From: Caballeronia pedi
Lineage (GTDB): Bacteria > Pseudomonadota > Gammaproteobacteria > Burkholderiales > Burkholderiaceae
Reading direction: 5' to 3'
Length of the DNA: 34,618 nucleotides
NCBI RefSeq assembly: GCF_001544915.2
Contig: NZ_FCOE02000060.1
Location: 1 to 34,618 of the forward strand
In this document: positions 34,169 to 34,618 of the stretch, one piece after another
Position numbering within the stretch: the first letter of the stretch is position 1
How the letters are laid out: the number at the start of each line of letters is the position of its first letter
Position numbers and translations under genes: made by a program
The notes under the pieces: model-generated
Database searches by the model: none
Told to the model about the DNA's origin: nothing
Seen by the model: only the letters and a program-made list of their open reading frames with translations

Positions 34169-34618
34169 ATGTCCACCCCCGTGAGCAACGCGACGTCGCC
34201 GGCCCGCGACGATTCTCAGGCTTCCAGCGCAGATGCAGGACAATCACATACCGTCCAAGGCTCGTCGTCTGGAACCAGCGAAGCGTCGTCCGGGCCAGCG
34301 CAAAGCGTTTCGTCATCGAACCGCGGCGCCGACAGTTCTACCTCCTCTGGCGCAACTGGCGATACGAACGCGACGGATGATTCCAAGGTAGGTCAGACGC
34401 CGCAAAGCGTCCCGACGGCGCTCGCGGTGCCGAGCGACGTGAACGATTCACGCGGCGCGAACGCCCCGGATCGAGCGAATAGCACGGGGCACGCCGCTAC
34501 TGACACGTCGAGCGCGTCGAGCACGTCGAGCACGTCGAGCACGTCGAACACGCCGAACACGCCGAACACGCCGAACACGCCGAACACGCCGAACACGCCG
34601 AACACGCCGAACACGCCG
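34169..34618 (+). CDS. 5' part of an open-ended Ser/Thr-rich protein with tandem repeats
   Basis: An ATG at 34169 with GGAG about 10 nt upstream opens a frame without stop to the window end (150 codons seen). The start reads MSTPVSNATSPARDDSQASS. The visible part is hydrophilic and rich in Ser, Thr, Ala, Asn, Asp and Gly, with no signal peptide or membrane segment. From codon 113 it becomes nine-base repeats: [T/A]-S-S units, one TSN, then T-P-N units that run to the edge. It is probably the disordered N-terminal region of a longer protein. I do not recognise the family; a membrane or surface protein with a long cytoplasmic or exported linker is possible. Confidence 0.6.
   Translation, partial: MSTPVSNATSPARDDSQASSADAGQSHTVQGSSSGTSEASSGPAQSVSSSNRGADSSTSSGATGDTNATDDSKVGQTPQSVPTALAVPSDVNDSRGANAPDRANSTGHAATDTSSASSTSSTSSTSNTPNTPNTPNTPNTPNTPNTPNTP
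34505..34618 (+). repeat. in-frame 9-bp tandem repeats at the window edge
   Basis: Units start at 34505: ACGTCGAGC, GCGTCGAGC, ACGTCGAGC twice, ACGTCGAAC, then ACGCCGAAC seven times, and a partial ACGCCG at the end. All units keep the reading frame of the gene at 34169, so copy-number change would lengthen or shorten a T-S-S/T-P-N tract without a frameshift. Confidence 0.92.

Noticed and set aside
34102..34380. 92-codon plus-strand frame starting at 34102
   Set aside because: It overlaps the better-supported gene at 34169 in another frame, has no good ribosome site and stops at 34380.
34393..34614. Minus-strand frame starting with repeated FGV units
   Set aside because: It is the reverse reading of the 9-bp repeats; the plus-strand frame has the promoter and ribosome site.

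Overview
The window reads as a piece of the main chromosome of a GC-rich beta-proteobacterium in the Burkholderiaceae, most like Caballeronia or Paraburkholderia. The evidence is the strong G/C third-position bias, housekeeping synthetase genes (glnS, alaS, valS) mixed with catabolic operons, and the style of the inositol cluster. The genus is inferred from family knowledge, not from a search.

Layout. (a) 28-5124: a lipoprotein-type phosphoesterase (-) diverges from a di-heme cytochrome c peroxidase (+). A small surface-antigen-like protein, a Nudix hydrolase and a convergent glutamate/aspartate-type binding protein follow. (b) 5181-11546: glnS (-), a glycine-zipper lipoprotein (+), a CoA-transferase (-) and alaS (+) with a clear intrinsic terminator. 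(c) 11611-17063: a second small glycine-rich protein, a low-specificity threonine aldolase, then a tightly packed operon of thioesterase-livH-livM-livG-livF. A strong promoter and a 3' scrap of an iron-containing alcohol dehydrogenase sit directly before this operon. No branched-chain amino acid binding protein is present, which suggests a deletion. LivF carries Arg instead of Lys in its Walker A motif. (d) 17083-17695: a roughly 613-bp near-palindromic element fills the gap between the convergent liv and inositol operons. (e) 17716-29654: a myo-inositol locus. One minus-strand operon runs binding protein, permease, ATPase, iolC fused to an aldolase-like domain, iolD, iolE, iolB. The divergent plus-strand operon holds an RpiR-type regulator, iolG and a second Gfo/Idh dehydrogenase. 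A perfect TGGAA-N6-TTCCA palindrome overlaps the regulator's promoter. A hairpin with a U-tract sits between the binding protein and permease genes. iolA is not in the window. (f) 29720-33867: tusA, a bidirectional terminator, galU and valS. (g) 34169-end: the start of an open-ended Ser/Thr-rich gene with in-frame 9-bp repeats, still open at the window edge.

How it works together. The inositol locus should import inositol, oxidise it (IolG), dehydrate it (IolE), open the ring (IolD), isomerise (IolB), then phosphorylate and cleave (IolC with its C-terminal domain). The last step, IolA, must be encoded elsewhere. The rest is housekeeping plus a liv-type transporter that needs a binding protein from outside the window.

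No wholly new multi-gene system was found. The most unusual items are the palindromic element, the apparent deletion scar before the liv operon, the altered LivF P-loop and the repeat-bearing gene at the right edge.
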